Numbered from the stretch's first letter, positions 16,477 to 26,567 are shown. The stretch is DNA of 64,000 bases from Caldilinea sp. CFX5 (GCA_021405325.1 QWII01000026.1:32798-96797), one strand, 5' to 3'. The notes: generated from the letters alone by a model not told the origin. Translations and numbers: made by a program.

Positions 16477-17397
16477 ATGAGCAATCAAGAACGTGTTGCC
16501 TACTTTAACGGCAAAATTGTCCCCGAAAGCCAGGTGCTGATCCCCTTTCGCGACCGCAGTTTCAAATACGGCGACGGCGTCTTCGACATGACGCGCACCT
16601 TTAACGGTCGCATCTTCAAATTGCAGGAGCATATCGACCGCCTCTACCGCTCGCTCAAGTACGCTGGTATTGAGATCAGCCTGTCAAAGCAGGAGATGAT
16701 GGCGATCAGCGAAGAGGTTCTCCAGCGCAACTGGTCGTTGTTGCCGCCCAATCATGACTATTGGGTCGGGCAGCGGGTTTCGCGGGGCGTGGATCGCGTG
16801 GGCGGCGACTTCTGGGAAAATGCCGGGCCGAATATCATCATCGAATGTACACCCCTACCGCTCAAGGCGCGCGCCCATCTCTATCGCGACGGCATTGATG
16901 TCGTCTTTCCCTCGGTGCAACGCACGCCGCCGGAGTGTCTGAGTCCCAATGTCAAGAGCCACAACTACTTGAACATGATCATCGCCGATTTAGAGGTGCG
17001 CAACGCCAACCCCAATGCCTGGGCGCTCCTGCTCGACACGCGTGGCTTTCTGGCGGAGGGCATGGGGAGCAATATCTTCCTGGTGCGCGATGGTGTTCTC
17101 TACACGCCCAAGGTGCAATATGTGCTGGCCGGCGTCAGTCGCCAAACGGTCTTTGAACTGGCTGCCCAACTCAATCTCAAAGTGGTCGAAGATGACTTGA
17201 CCCCCTATGACGCCTTTACCGCTGATGAAGCGTTTATTACCTCGACCAGCTTCTGTATCTGTCCGGTGCGTTCCTTTAATGGCAAAACGGTGGTCGATGG
17301 CAAGGTGCCGGGGCCGCTCACCAAGCGGTTGACCGACGCTTATTCGGATTCGGTTGACTGCGATTTTGTGGGGCAGTATTTGCAATATTTGTCGTAG
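16477..17397 (+). CDS. PLP-dependent class IV aminotransferase (branched-chain or D-amino-acid type)
   Basis: 306 residues. Class IV fold: DRSFKYGDGVFDMTRTF near the N terminus, the PLP lysine in SPNVKSHNYLNMI (about residue 156), and GFLAEGMGSNIFLV. This family includes branched-chain aminotransferase, D-alanine aminotransferase and aminodeoxychorismate lyase; the sequence is nearest in style to BCAT but the exact substrate is not decidable. MSNQERVAYFNG is the usual start, so ATG 16477 is preferred over 16465, which overlaps the stop of the GNAT gene. Confidence 0.88.
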   Translation: MSNQERVAYFNGKIVPESQVLIPFRDRSFKYGDGVFDMTRTFNGRIFKLQEHIDRLYRSLKYAGIEISLSKQEMMAISEEVLQRNWSLLPPNHDYWVGQRVSRGVDRVGGDFWENAGPNIIIECTPLPLKARAHLYRDGIDVVFPSVQRTPPECLSPNVKSHNYLNMIIADLEVRNANPNAWALLLDTRGFLAEGMGSNIFLVRDGVLYTPKVQYVLAGVSRQTVFELAAQLNLKVVEDDLTPYDAFTADEAFITSTSFCICPVRSFNGKTVVDGKVPGPLTKRLTDAYSDSVDCDFVGQYLQYLS

Positions 17398-17497
17398 CCG
17401 TACACACTACCACGGATTCAGAACGCATCTGATTTTTCACACTCTCCACCGACAGACAATAAATCCGTTGCTATCCGAATCCGTTGTAGTGTTCCTG

Positions 17498-18117
17498 TTA
17501 CCAGTATCCAATGGCTTCTGCTACCTCTCCCAATCGCCTACCATCCCAAGTCACATCCGCCACGACCGGCAGCGAATGCGTCGTAAAACTTGTTGGAAAA
17601 CGCGCGGTCACAGCCACCGTTGTCACCTGACCCGCCGGCGCATCGACCTGCACTTCCGCCGGTTCGAGTTGCACCCCGGCGACAGAACGGAAGCGCAGCA
17701 TACAGTGTCGTTGTGCTGTTTCGTGATTCGTGATACGTACCTGAAAATCGACGACCTCGCCTGGGGTCACCCGCACCTTGTACGGGTAAAACTCGATCCA
17801 GTGTGGGTCCATGCCCAGGTTGGGGTGGGGCTGGTCGAGAATGGTGACAAAGTGCTGTTGCCATTGCGCCATTGACTCCAGAAATAGTCGCGCAGTTTTC
17901 CCGGCGCGGACATGAGATCGCCACAGGCCAACATTCGCTGCCCATCCACGGTGAAAAGATAACCGACGCTGCCAAAGGTATGGCCCGGCAAAGGAATGAC
18001 TTCAATTGATAAATCGCGCCAGGCCAGGGTGGTGTAGTCATAAGCGTAGCGGTCGGCGCGCAGATCCTGGCGCGGCCCACGCCCCGGATAGTAGGCGGTG
18101 TAGTTATTGTAACCGTG
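17498..18117 (-). pseudogene. MBL-fold metallohydrolase remnant (5'-truncated and frameshifted)
   Basis: On the minus strand, frame one reads HGYNNYTAYYPGRGPRQDLR, then IEVIPLPGHTFGSVGYLF and ACGDLMSAPGKLRDYFW, a metallo-beta-lactamase-fold hydrolase missing its N-terminal HxHxDH domain. Around 17872 the homology moves to another frame, reading MAQWQQHFVTILDQPHPNLG and an Ig-like C-terminal domain ending DVTWDGRRLGEVAEAIGYW. The 5' end is joined within the last codons of the aldolase gene at 18104. A deletion that removed the first half of the gene explains this best. Confidence 0.75.
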
Positions 18118-18877
18118 CGCGAATGCCGGCGGCAATGCCATCCATCGCTTCAACCATATAGCCAAAATCGCCGCCCACTTGTAGCCACTGGACCCCGCGC
18201 TGGGCCATCTTGGCGGCATAGGCTGCGTCCGTTCCCATGCCGGCGCCGACCGAGCGACCACTGGCGCGGGTTTTGTCGATCACGGTCTGAATTGCTGCTA
18301 CTACCGTTGGGTGTTCGACATCGCCCAACCGCCCCAGTGCGCCGGAGAGATCTTGCGGGCCAAGCACCAACGAATCGAGACCGGGGATCGCCAGAATGTC
18401 ATCAAGGGCGGCGAAGGCTTCGGCGGTTTCAATCTGGACGGCGACAAAAAGTTCTTGGTTGGCGCGAGCAATGTACGCCGCGCCGCCATCGCGGCCATAG
18501 TTGGACGGCACGCGCGGACCATAGCCGCGATGCCCTTCGGGCGGGTAGCGACAGTCGCGCACAATGCGCCAGACCTCATCGGCGGTGCGCACCTGGGGAA
18601 CGATAATGCCGTCGGCCCCCATGTCGAGGATCGGCTTGATAAAGGGCGTGCTGCTACCGGTGACCCGTACCAACGCCGCCTTGCCTCGCCCGCGCGCCGC
18701 CAACAGATGACCGCTCAACGCTTCGGGACTCATCATGCAATGTTCCAGGTCGATCCAGAAAAAATCGACCGAATCGGCCAAGGCATCGGTGACACGCGGG
18801 TCGGTAAAGGTGATCGACGCGCCGATACACGTCTCATCCGCCGTTAATCGTTCACGAAAACGGGTAATTGCGCTCAT
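18104..18877 (-). CDS. HpcH/HpaI aldolase family protein
   Basis: 257 residues, the family's normal length. Motifs: FFWIDLEHCMMSPE near the start, GADGIIVPQVRTADE, RYPPEGHRGYGPR, and VQIETAEAF followed by LVLGPQDLSGALG. These divalent-metal aldolases cleave 2-keto-3-deoxy acids such as 4-hydroxy-2-oxoheptanedioate or 2-keto-3-deoxy-L-rhamnonate to pyruvate plus an aldehyde. The ATG at 18877 (MSAITRFRERL) is chosen; upstream in-frame codons to 19015 are not protein-like. Its last residues (GIRARLQ) overlap the junction with the MBL remnant, so the original C terminus may have been altered by a few residues. Confidence 0.87.
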   Translation of the reverse strand: MSAITRFRERLTADETCIGASITFTDPRVTDALADSVDFFWIDLEHCMMSPEALSGHLLAARGRGKAALVRVTGSSTPFIKPILDMGADGIIVPQVRTADEVWRIVRDCRYPPEGHRGYGPRVPSNYGRDGGAAYIARANQELFVAVQIETAEAFAALDDILAIPGLDSLVLGPQDLSGALGRLGDVEHPTVVAAIQTVIDKTRASGRSVGAGMGTDAAYAAKMAQRGVQWLQVGGDFGYMVEAMDGIAAGIRARLQ

Positions 18878-19030
18878 GGGATCTGCTTTCTGTGTTGAGA
18901 GAACAATCGAACGCGGATTGGGCGGATCAAGCGGATGATAGCAGATTTTATCCGCCATGATCGACTCAATCCGCTCAATCGTTCGACTGAGCTCACGCCG
19001 AAGTCCGCGTTCCATTCACTATGTTATACG

Positions 19031-20677
19031 CTATTGTTGTTGAAACGCCTGGTTGACGATCTGTTGAGCTTCGGCTTGGATCTGCTGCAGGTGATCCTCA
19101 CTCTTGAAGCTTTCGGCGTAAATTTTGTAGATGTTTTCGGTGCCGGAGGGGCGGGCGGCAAACCAACCTTCGGCTGTCACCACCTTGAGACCACCAATCG
19201 CCGCACCGTTACCGGGGGCATGGGTTAGTTTGGCAGTGATTTTGTCACCGGCTAACTCAGTAGCTGTGACGGCGTCGGCGGATAGATTCTTGAGTGCATT
19301 ACGCTGGGTGGCGTCTGCCGGGGCGTCAATACGGTCATAGAAGGAGGCGCCAAATTGGCTTTCTAACGCCTGATAATGTTCCCCCGGATCGCGCCCGGTG
19401 ACGGCGGTGATTTCAGCCGCCAGTAGGTCGAGAATGATGCCGTCTTTGTCGGTCGTCCAGACCGTGCCCTCTTTGCGCAGGAAGGCGGCGCCGGCGCTCT
19501 CTTCGCCGCCAAAGCCATAGCTGCCGTCGAGCAAGCCATCGACAAACCACTTAAAGCCGACCGGCACTTCCGCCAATCGTCGCCCCAGATGCTGCGCCAC
19601 CCGGTCGATCATGGCGCTGGAGACCAGTGTCTTGCCGATGGCGGCGTCAGCGCGCCAGCCTGGGCGATGTTGGAAGAGATACCAGATGGCGACGGCCAGG
19701 TAGTGGTTGGGGTCCATCAGTCCGCTGCTCTTGGTCACAATCCCGTGGCGGTCAAAGTCGGGGTCGTTGCCAAAGGCGATGTCAAAGCGATCTTTCAAGC
19801 CGATCAGGCTCGCCATTGCGTAAGGCGAAGAACAATCCATGCGGATCTTGCCGTCCTTGTCCACCGTCATAAAGGAGAAGGTGGCATCGACGCGGCGGTT
19901 GACCACTTCAATGTCAAGCCCATAGCGCTCCGTAATCGGCTCCCAATAATGAATGCCGGCGCCACCCATCGGGTCAGCGCCGATTTTGAGACCAGCGCGG
20001 CGGATTGCTGCCATGTCGATGACATTCGCCAGATCAGCGACATAGGGGCCGATGTAGTCATGCTCATGGGTGGTTTCGACCTTGAGCGCACGGGCCAACG
20101 GGAGTCGGCGCACGTCGGTTAAGCCCTGGCGCAAGAGTTGATTCGCCCGCTGCTGGATTTGGGCGGTTGTCTCTGCCGCCGCCGGACCTCCTTCCGGCGG
20201 ATTGTACTTAAAGCCGCCATCGCTGGGTGGATTGTGCGACGGGGTGATAACGACGCCATCAGCCAATCCACTGGTGCGACCACGATTGTAAGTCAAGATC
20301 GCATGGGAAATGGCCGGCGTCGGTGTATAGCCGCGGTTCGGCTGGATCATCAGTTCGACAGCGTTGGCGGCAAAGACCTCAATCGCCGTTGAGAGCGCCG
20401 CTTCGGAGAGGGCGTGGGTGTCCATCCCCAGATAGAGCGGCCCGGTAATCCCTTGTGCGCGCCGCAACTCACTGATCGCCTGGCAGATGGCCAGAATATG
20501 CTGCTCATTAAAACTATTTTCTGTGGATGTCCCCCGGTGGCCCGATGTGCCAAAGGCGACGGCTTGCGTCGCCACCTGTGGATCAGGTTGATGGGTATAA
20601 TAGGCGGAAACCAGACGCGACAAATTGGGCAAAAGGTCAAAGGGCGCCGGTTGGCCGGCCAGTGGATGGAGCGCCAT
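19031..20677 (-). CDS. pgm: Alpha-D-glucose phosphate-specific phosphoglucomutase
   Basis: 548 residues, full length for bacterial Pgm. It starts [12 protein letters not shown]. The phosphoserine loop is [20 protein letters not shown] (Ser about residue 150), the metal loop [10 protein letters not shown], the sugar-recognition [10 protein letters not shown], and near the end [14 protein letters not shown] binds the substrate phosphate. It interconverts glucose 1-phosphate and glucose 6-phosphate in the cytoplasm. AAAGGAAAAT precedes ATG 20677. The neighbouring DUF4058 remnant ends 34 bp upstream of that start. Confidence 0.95.
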   Translation of the reverse strand: MALHPLAGQPAPFDLLPNLSRLVSAYYTHQPDPQVATQAVAFGTSGHRGTSTENSFNEQHILAICQAISELRRAQGITGPLYLGMDTHALSEAALSTAIEVFAANAVELMIQPNRGYTPTPAISHAILTYNRGRTSGLADGVVITPSHNPPSDGGFKYNPPEGGPAAAETTAQIQQRANQLLRQGLTDVRRLPLARALKVETTHEHDYIGPYVADLANVIDMAAIRRAGLKIGADPMGGAGIHYWEPITERYGLDIEVVNRRVDATFSFMTVDKDGKIRMDCSSPYAMASLIGLKDRFDIAFGNDPDFDRHGIVTKSSGLMDPNHYLAVAIWYLFQHRPGWRADAAIGKTLVSSAMIDRVAQHLGRRLAEVPVGFKWFVDGLLDGSYGFGGEESAGAAFLRKEGTVWTTDKDGIILDLLAAEITAVTGRDPGEHYQALESQFGASFYDRIDAPADATQRNALKNLSADAVTATELAGDKITAKLTHAPGNGAAIGGLKVVTAEGWFAARPSGTENIYKIYAESFKSEDHLQQIQAEAQQIVNQAFQQQ

Positions 20678-20711
20678 GTGATTTTCCTTTTTGGCAGCCG
20701 TTGATCGATGG

Positions 20712-21499
20712 TTATTGCGCCGTTGCAGCAATCATTTTAATCCATGCTGCATCTTCCTCTGAAAAATCGGGTTGGGGCGGCGGTTTTGTATAATCAATCC
20801 GCATGTCATAGCCAGCCCGGTCATAGATGTTATGGATGGCTTGCGTTAGATCCAGGGGAATATCAGGATCGGGTTCACGCAAAGGGACTGGTAAAACAGG
20901 AATTGGCTCTCGCAACTTGAGCGGCCAAATGCCCAAGCGTTTTGGACTTAATACCCGCCACAAAAAGACAAAGTAGGGCGCATCAGGCAGTTCTTTATTG
21001 GGTAGCGACCAGCGGCGACCGGTACGCAGTAGATCGATTTCCAACAAATTGACACCGGCGCGCATCAGCGCGGTTCGCTTGCGCTGGTGGGCAATATAGG
21101 CTTCGTGCTTGGCGTGTTTGTTCACGGGAGCGAGAACCTTGATTGCCGTAATGAGTGTGTCTAAGTCAACTTGACGAATTTCAATAGTCCATAACTTTAC
21201 TGGGACCTCGTAGGCAATACTTTCAAAGAGTGGCGGTGGGGAAAGCATAGTAACAGTTCCCGGTGTTAGCTCCGCCACGTCGGTTTATGCCATTCTACCG
21301 TTTGGAGCTTTGTCTTGTCCAAATTTTCCTGGGGTAAAATTTTTTCATAGGCCAGACAAGAAACCAACGCCGCATAATATTTTGGCCGTAGGTAAGGGAC
21401 AAGTTGGTAGCGAATTTCCATCGCAAGATTTTGGTGAAAATCTTCCCAAATGTCAGGCGACTCAAAGTATGGATTCATCCCAGGAAATGGTGATGGCAT
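20712..21499 (-). pseudogene. DUF4058 family protein, broken by one frameshift
   Basis: The first part (21499 to about 21285) reads MPSPFPGMNPYFESPDIWED, the family's hallmark start, and LRPKYYAALVSC. The second part, in another frame from about 21280 to 20712, reads TDVAELTPG, where the family has a PDVAV segment, then FESIAYEVPVKLWTIEIR, AGVNLLEIDLLR, and the ending DLTQAIHNIYDRAGYDMRID. One inserted or deleted base near 21280-21290 would restore a ~260-residue protein. It may be a real lesion or a sequencing error; each half is otherwise intact. Function of the family is unknown. Confidence 0.75.
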
Positions 21500-21621
21500 A
21501 GGCTAGTCCTCCTAACCAGAATTATACCGCGTTTACGATGTCGTACCAAATGAGGAAGCAGAGGTTGCCCTCGTGTTTTGAACTGTTGTTGGCTTTTTCT
21601 GGGCGTATAGCGCTTAGCGGA

Positions 21622-22578
21622 TCACAACGGGATCTTTAGGAGTCGTGCCGCGTTGCCGGCAAAGATCATCTGGATATGGTCATCCGGCATATTCAAATCG
21701 AGGCAATCGCGCACCTGATCTTGCAGGTAGCGGTAGGCAAAGCCGCGTGGAAACCAGCTTGAATCGGAGCCGAAGATGATGCGGCTGGGACCGATGGTTT
21801 CGTAATATTTGCGGAAGAGATACTTCACCGTTACCTCACCCGGCACCCACCGAATCCACTGGTTACTGCCGCTGGTGTCTACACAGACATTGGGGCAGGC
21901 CCAGCAGAGTTGCAGAGTCTCCCGCTCCCAGGCGCAGCCAAAGTGGGGGATGACAAAGGTCACTTCGGGAAAGGCTTTGGCGATAGGATGGAGCTTGAGC
22001 GGGTTGATGTTCTCATGCCAGGCGATGCCGCCGGCGCCGCCCTGAATGCCAAAGTGAATTAAGACCGGAATGCCCAAATCGGCGCACTTTTCCCAGACCG
22101 GGAAGGCGGTAGGGTCTTCAATTGGCTCTTCAATCAGCGGCGCCAGCAACTTATAGGCGCGCAAGCCCAACTTGTTCACGGCCTGATCCAGTTTTTCCAC
22201 GGCGTCGGGGATAAAGGGGCTATGGTGGGCAAAGCCGACAAAGCGATCAGGCTGCCAACTGATGATCTCGGCCAGATGCTCATTGCCGCCGCCGGTGACA
22301 AAGCCGATGGCATGGATGCCATACTTGTCTAACTCCGCCACCCACCGCCGCGCCTGTTCGCGATCCCCGGGGTGAGCTTCCTTCCCTTCGGCCTGGGGAA
22401 AGTCCCACATCCGCCGCCACTGTTCTTCATAGGGCTGTGCCAACTGGCGCAGGCGCGCCACCCGCGCCGGGCTAACGCACGCCAGATAATTTTTCATGGT
22501 ATCACCCATGTCGGGAAACCAGGGTTGATCCGTCGGAAAGTGAGCGTGAAAATCAATAATCGTAAAGCCTTGATACAT
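21622..22578 (-). CDS. Amidohydrolase 2 family (metal-dependent hydrolase)
   Basis: 318 residues. It begins MYQGFTIIDFHAHFP, where HAH gives the first two metal ligands of the PF04909 TIM barrel. VLIHFGIQGG and FVIPHFGCAWE supply further histidines, and IIFGSDSSWFPRG carries the catalytic Asp. Family members hydrolyse lactones or decarboxylate aromatic acids. ATG 22578 is preceded by AAAGGAACC; it starts 25 bp after the ribokinase-like gene ends, so the two form an operon. Sugar-lactone hydrolysis would suit the neighbours (inference). Confidence 0.85.
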   Translation of the reverse strand: MYQGFTIIDFHAHFPTDQPWFPDMGDTMKNYLACVSPARVARLRQLAQPYEEQWRRMWDFPQAEGKEAHPGDREQARRWVAELDKYGIHAIGFVTGGGNEHLAEIISWQPDRFVGFAHHSPFIPDAVEKLDQAVNKLGLRAYKLLAPLIEEPIEDPTAFPVWEKCADLGIPVLIHFGIQGGAGGIAWHENINPLKLHPIAKAFPEVTFVIPHFGCAWERETLQLCWACPNVCVDTSGSNQWIRWVPGEVTVKYLFRKYYETIGPSRIIFGSDSSWFPRGFAYRYLQDQVRDCLDLNMPDDHIQMIFAGNAARLLKIPL

Positions 22579-22603
22579 GGGTGGTTCCTTTGGCCTGGTA
22601 TTG

Positions 22604-23530
22604 CTATCGGAAGAGTTCAGCGGGCAATGCTGCCCGTTGGGGAAAGCTGGTCTGCGTGCCAGGGCTTTGGACACTGACGGCGGCGACATAGTTGGCGTGG
22701 GCCATCGCCTCCTCAATCGGTTGGCCGATGCCGAGGAAATAGGCCAGGCTACCGCAGAAGGCGTCGCCGGCGCCGGTGGTGTCGATGGCTTGAACTTTGG
22801 TGGTTGGCACATGCACCGTTTTTTCGCCTGTCACCAGCAAACTGCCCCGTTCGCCTAAGGTCAAAATGACCTGACCGGCGCCCCGTGCCAGCAAGCTACG
22901 GGCGGCGGCTTCGGCCTGTTCCAACGTGGCGACATGTTGGCCGGTCAACAACTCGGTTTCCGTTTCGTTGGGGCAGAAGAGGTCACTCAGTTGGTAGGCT
23001 TCTGCCGGCAGGGCAGCGCGCGCCGGCGCCGGGTTGAAGATCGTCATCACGCCGGCGGCACGGGCAATGCGTAGGGCGGCCAGCGTCGTTTCCAGCGGCG
23101 ACTCCCATTGGCACAACACAATCTGGGCGTTGACAATGGCATTGCGCGCCGCTTCGACATCGGCCGGCGACAACAGATCATTGGCCCCAGTCGTGACAAT
23201 AATTGCATTGTTGCCGCTCACTTCGTCGACCCAAATCGGGGCGACACCGGTGGCGGCAGCATCGGTCATAAAGATATAACGCGTATCAAAGCCGAGCTGT
23301 GCATAGTGATTGAAATAGTCCTTGCCAAAGATGTCATTGCCCACCTTTGTTACCATCGTCACCGCGGCGCCCAACTTGGCCGCCATCACCGCCTGGTTGG
23401 CCCCTTTGCCGCCAAAGCCCATCTGAAAGCGGCTGCCCGGCAACGTTTCACCCAACTTGGGCAAGCGGGGCGCGTAACTAATCAAGTCGATATTCGATGC
23501 TCCCACGACACAAATCTTGGGGTTTGTCAT
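22604..23530 (-). CDS. PfkB-family sugar kinase (ribokinase type)
   Basis: 308 residues. It begins ICVVGASNIDLISY and has PfkB signature 1 GFGGKGANQAVMAAKLGA (about residues 40-57) and signature 2 VQAIDTTGAGDAFCGSLAYF near residue 250, with the catalytic Asp in GAGD. These enzymes phosphorylate ribose, 2-keto-3-deoxygluconate or related sugars. The long ribokinase-like core favours RbsK, but KDG kinase cannot be excluded given the mannonate dehydratase in the window. AAGGAGG lies about 5 bp before ATG 23530. Followed by the amidohydrolase. Confidence 0.88.
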   Translation of the reverse strand: MTNPKICVVGASNIDLISYAPRLPKLGETLPGSRFQMGFGGKGANQAVMAAKLGAAVTMVTKVGNDIFGKDYFNHYAQLGFDTRYIFMTDAAATGVAPIWVDEVSGNNAIIVTTGANDLLSPADVEAARNAIVNAQIVLCQWESPLETTLAALRIARAAGVMTIFNPAPARAALPAEAYQLSDLFCPNETETELLTGQHVATLEQAEAAARSLLARGAGQVILTLGERGSLLVTGEKTVHVPTTKVQAIDTTGAGDAFCGSLAYFLGIGQPIEEAMAHANYVAAVSVQSPGTQTSFPQRAALPAELFR

Positions 23531-23590
23531 CATTCCTCCTTATAATGAGTTGTTCCTTTTTGTCAATAGCAAAATCAGTCGGCCGCTATC

Positions 23591-23623
23591 ACAAACCAGG
23601 TTTCTCGCAGAAACCTGGTTTGT
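23591..23623. terminator. 15-bp inverted repeat between divergent genes
   Basis: ACAAACCAGGTTTCT and AGAAACCTGGTTTGT flank a 3-base loop. It lies between the divergent kinase and MFS starts, so it cannot terminate either; it is probably a dispersed repeat or an operator. Confidence 0.5.
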
Positions 23624-23650
23624 GGCTCACAGCATTACAGTCTACTGAAA

Positions 23651-24877
23651 ATGAATTCGAGCTTATCTATGAAGAACCGCCATCTCACCGTCTTTATACT
23701 CTTTACCGCCGCCTATTTTATGTCCTATTTTTTCCGTTCGGCCAACGCCGTCATTGCCCCGGCGCTGGCGCGGGAAATGAACTTAACCGCTGCCGACTTG
23801 GGGTTGATGACCAGCCTCTTTTTTGCCACCTTTGCCGCGGTGCAGACTCCGTTGGGCGTCGGCTTGGATCGCTGGGGGCCGCGCTGGGTGACGCCATTGC
23901 TGATGTTGGTGGGCGTGGTCGGCGCTTTGATCTTTGCAATGGCGCCCTCGTTTCCTGTCCTGGCGTTGGGCCGTGCGTTGATTGGGATGGGCATGGCCGG
24001 TGTGCTGATGGGTTCGCTAAAGATTTTTAGTCAATGGTTTGCCGCCGAACGCTTTGCCACTGTCTCCGGGGTATTAGTCGGCATCGGCGCGTTAGGGTCG
24101 TTGACCGCGGCTTCTCCGTTGGCCTGGCTCGCCATGCAGATCGGCTGGCGCAATATTTTTATCATCGGCGCCATCCTCACGGCGATCTTTGCCACGGCCA
24201 TTATGCTCTGGACGCGCAACACACCGCCAGGCATCCCCTGGACAGGGGCCAGCCACAACGAAGGGACACTCATGACGATCTTTCGTAATCGGCAGGTCTG
24301 GCGGATCACACCGCTGATCTTTTTTCTGGCCGGTGGGTTGATGGGTTTTCACGGGCTATGGGCCGGACCGTACCTCTTTGATGTCTATGGCCTTTCACCG
24401 ATTGACGGCGGCAACATTTTGCTCTGGCTTGGCGTTGGCGTTGCGCTGGGCTATGGCGCCTCCGGCTGGTTGGCTGATCAATTTGGCCTGGCGCGCATTC
24501 TGGCGATTGGCAGCTTTGTTTATATCCTCTGTCTCTTTGGCCTGGCCTTCCGCCCCGCCTTGCCGGTGGTCGTCGTCCTCTACGTGATCTTTGGCATCAC
24601 CGGCGGCTTCAACGTCATGCTCATGGCCCAAGCGCGCCAGCTTTTCCCCCTGGCGATGACCGGGAAAGCCGTCAGCGCCGTCAACATGTTCGGCATCGGC
24701 GGCACCTTCATCCTGCAATGGGTCATGGGCCTGATCATCAACCGCTTCCCCGCCGACGCCGCCGGCCACTACCCGCCGCAAGCTTACACGACGACGCTGC
24801 TCTTTCTCGCCACCGGTTCGCTACTGGCCTATCTTTGGTATTTGCCGTTAGTTCGCAAGCAGGTGCGTGTTGCGTGA
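23651..24877 (+). CDS. Major facilitator superfamily transporter
   Basis: 408 residues with twelve predicted membrane segments. The loop 2-3 motif appears as GVGLDRWGPRWV and the second half has GWLADQFG, typical of MFS. The family members nearest in style transport organic anions or sugar acids (ACS or glucarate-type), but the substrate is not readable. Start ATG 23651; ATG 23669 (MKNRHLTVF) is also possible, as neither has a good ribosome site. It is divergent from the sugar kinase operon and converges on the M81 gene, with a hairpin shared between the two 3' ends. Confidence 0.88.
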   Translation: MNSSLSMKNRHLTVFILFTAAYFMSYFFRSANAVIAPALAREMNLTAADLGLMTSLFFATFAAVQTPLGVGLDRWGPRWVTPLLMLVGVVGALIFAMAPSFPVLALGRALIGMGMAGVLMGSLKIFSQWFAAERFATVSGVLVGIGALGSLTAASPLAWLAMQIGWRNIFIIGAILTAIFATAIMLWTRNTPPGIPWTGASHNEGTLMTIFRNRQVWRITPLIFFLAGGLMGFHGLWAGPYLFDVYGLSPIDGGNILLWLGVGVALGYGASGWLADQFGLARILAIGSFVYILCLFGLAFRPALPVVVVLYVIFGITGGFNVMLMAQARQLFPLAMTGKAVSAVNMFGIGGTFILQWVMGLIINRFPADAAGHYPPQAYTTTLLFLATGSLLAYLWYLPLVRKQVRVA

Positions 24878-24913
24878 TGCGTGATGCGTGTCGAAGGCAA
24901 CGCATCACGCATC
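24876..24913. terminator. Bidirectional hairpin between convergent genes
   Basis: GATGCGTGATGCGT pairs perfectly with ACGCATCACGCATC across a 10-base loop. The left arm contains the TGA stop of the MFS gene, and the M81 gene ends 10 bp beyond the right arm. Confidence 0.65.
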
Positions 24914-24922
24914 ATGGTTCAA

Positions 24923-26398
24923 TTAGCGTTGCCACTCATACAACGTCTTGCGCGCTAGATGATATTGCGCCGGCGGAATGCTGATCGAGGTTGCACCAGC
25001 AGTGTCCACTTCGATGATCCGTTTGCTCACCGGCTCATAGGCGGCGCGCGGGGCGACCGCGCCCTTGGCCACCAGGATGCGCTGGTGTTGCGGCACAATG
25101 CCGGCGCTGGTCAGTTGGTGGATGCTCATGGGCGGCATCCGTTCACTGTCGAGCAGGAGCAAGCCGCCTTTCCCTGGCGCCGTCCGATTGACTTCGATCA
25201 CCGCCGTCAACCCCTGGTCATGATAGCGGCGACCGCCGTGGCGGCGTTCCGGCTCTTCATATTTGCCGTCGGAAAGCGTGCGCACTCGCCCGGTGATGGG
25301 CAAGGTGGGGCCGTGGATCTTGTCCACTTTGCCGCCTACCTGCAAGGAGACGGTGGCGCCGATACCGGCCTGGAAGCAGGTTTTTACCGATTCCGGGTCA
25401 TAGATGGCGACCACCCAGCCGTCCGCCCCTTGCGCCAGCAGTTGCTCCAAGATGATTGTCGCGTCGCCGGCGCTGCCGCCGCCAATGTTGTCGCCCAACT
25501 CGAAAAGCGAAACCGGCGTTTCCGTGGCGGTCATCGCCATCTGCACCGCGGTGGCGGCGTCAGGAATGTGCGGAATGAGTTGTTCACGGCTGCTCCACAT
25601 CATGTCGGCCAGCCGGTCACATTCACGGCGCGCCAGATCGGCATCGCCATCGGCTACCACGACGATACATGGCCCCATCGCCGGCACATCGGCATATTGA
25701 TAACCGGCGGCGATACTGGTGGCGAGAATGCCCGGCTGTTGCTCCAACGCAATCGCAGCCTGCATCAGCGGATACATCGGGCCGCGACTGGTGTTGTGAA
25801 AGGCGATGTTAAAGAGCACCGGCGGCTTGGCAATGGCACAGACCGGCTTGACCTCACCCCGAATGGTGCGCACCAGCAGATCTGCCGCTTGTAAGCCCCG
25901 CTCCGGCTGGTCGATGTGGGGGCAGGTTTTGTAGATGATCAGCGCCGTGGCGTCTTGCACCAGTTGTTCCGGCACATTGCCATGATAATCATGAGTGACA
26001 AAGAGCGGAAAGTTCGGCCCCACCACTTCGCGCACGCGGCGCACGGTCTCGCCGTCGGCTTGGGGGAAATCTTCGGCCACCATGGCGCCATGTAAGGCCA
26101 GCAATAGCCCGTCAATCTGGGGCAGGGCCGCACGTAGCTTGTCCAGTAATTCACCGACAATGGTTTCATAGGTGGCGCGCGGCAGCGGACCACCCGGCGT
26201 GGCGTCGGCGCCGATCAACGGGTGCAGTTCAAAATCATATTCATCGGCCCCTTTGATATAGCCGGCTACTTCGTGAAAGGTGGGACGATAGTGGTCAACC
26301 ACGGCGTCGCCGCGAAAAATATGAAATTGTTCCAACGTGGTTGGGTCAGCGGCAAAGGTGTTCGATTCGTGCATAAAGCTGGCAATGGCAATGCGCAT
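24923..26398 (-). CDS. M81 family metallopeptidase (MlrC-like)
   Basis: 491 residues. It begins MRIAIASFMHESNTF, the MlrC hallmark; HESNTF and downstream LLLALHGAMV with VTHDYHGN provide likely zinc ligands. The C-terminal MlrC domain includes FELGDNIGGGSAGDATIIL. The named member cleaves linearised microcystin, but most relatives sit in non-cyanobacterial genomes with unknown substrates. ATG 26398 follows GGGAGGAAA. Monocistronic as far as the layout shows, divergent from the YceI gene. Confidence 0.9.
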   Translation of the reverse strand: MRIAIASFMHESNTFAADPTTLEQFHIFRGDAVVDHYRPTFHEVAGYIKGADEYDFELHPLIGADATPGGPLPRATYETIVGELLDKLRAALPQIDGLLLALHGAMVAEDFPQADGETVRRVREVVGPNFPLFVTHDYHGNVPEQLVQDATALIIYKTCPHIDQPERGLQAADLLVRTIRGEVKPVCAIAKPPVLFNIAFHNTSRGPMYPLMQAAIALEQQPGILATSIAAGYQYADVPAMGPCIVVVADGDADLARRECDRLADMMWSSREQLIPHIPDAATAVQMAMTATETPVSLFELGDNIGGGSAGDATIILEQLLAQGADGWVVAIYDPESVKTCFQAGIGATVSLQVGGKVDKIHGPTLPITGRVRTLSDGKYEEPERRHGGRRYHDQGLTAVIEVNRTAPGKGGLLLLDSERMPPMSIHQLTSAGIVPQHQRILVAKGAVAPRAAYEPVSKRIIEVDTAGATSISIPPAQYHLARKTLYEWQR

Positions 26399-26492
26399 GG
26401 CGCTTTCCTCCCGATGCTCGTGTTGATTGGCGAAGAAGAGTTGATAGGTAAACGATACCAACGATGGGCAGGATTGTCAAAGTCGGGAAAAC

Positions 26493-26567
26493 GTTCACGT
26501 TTTGTTCACGCCCCGCTCACGCCGTTTTCATACAATGGGGACATAACGTGCTTGTTCACGACCGTGA
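26493..26567. promoter_or_regulatory. Repeated GTTCACG motifs upstream of the YceI gene
   Basis: GTTCACG occurs at about 26493, 26504 and 26554, and TCACGACCGTGA at 26556-26567 is a perfect dyad. A TACAAT hexamer sits at 26531. The cluster lies in the 244-bp divergent gap and could be an operator region. Confidence 0.35.

Noticed and set aside
24959..25894. Long plus-strand open frame (311 codons) opposite the M81 gene
   Set aside because: It is antisense to a clear MlrC-like protein, has no family motif and no ribosome site; long antisense frames are common in GC-rich genes.
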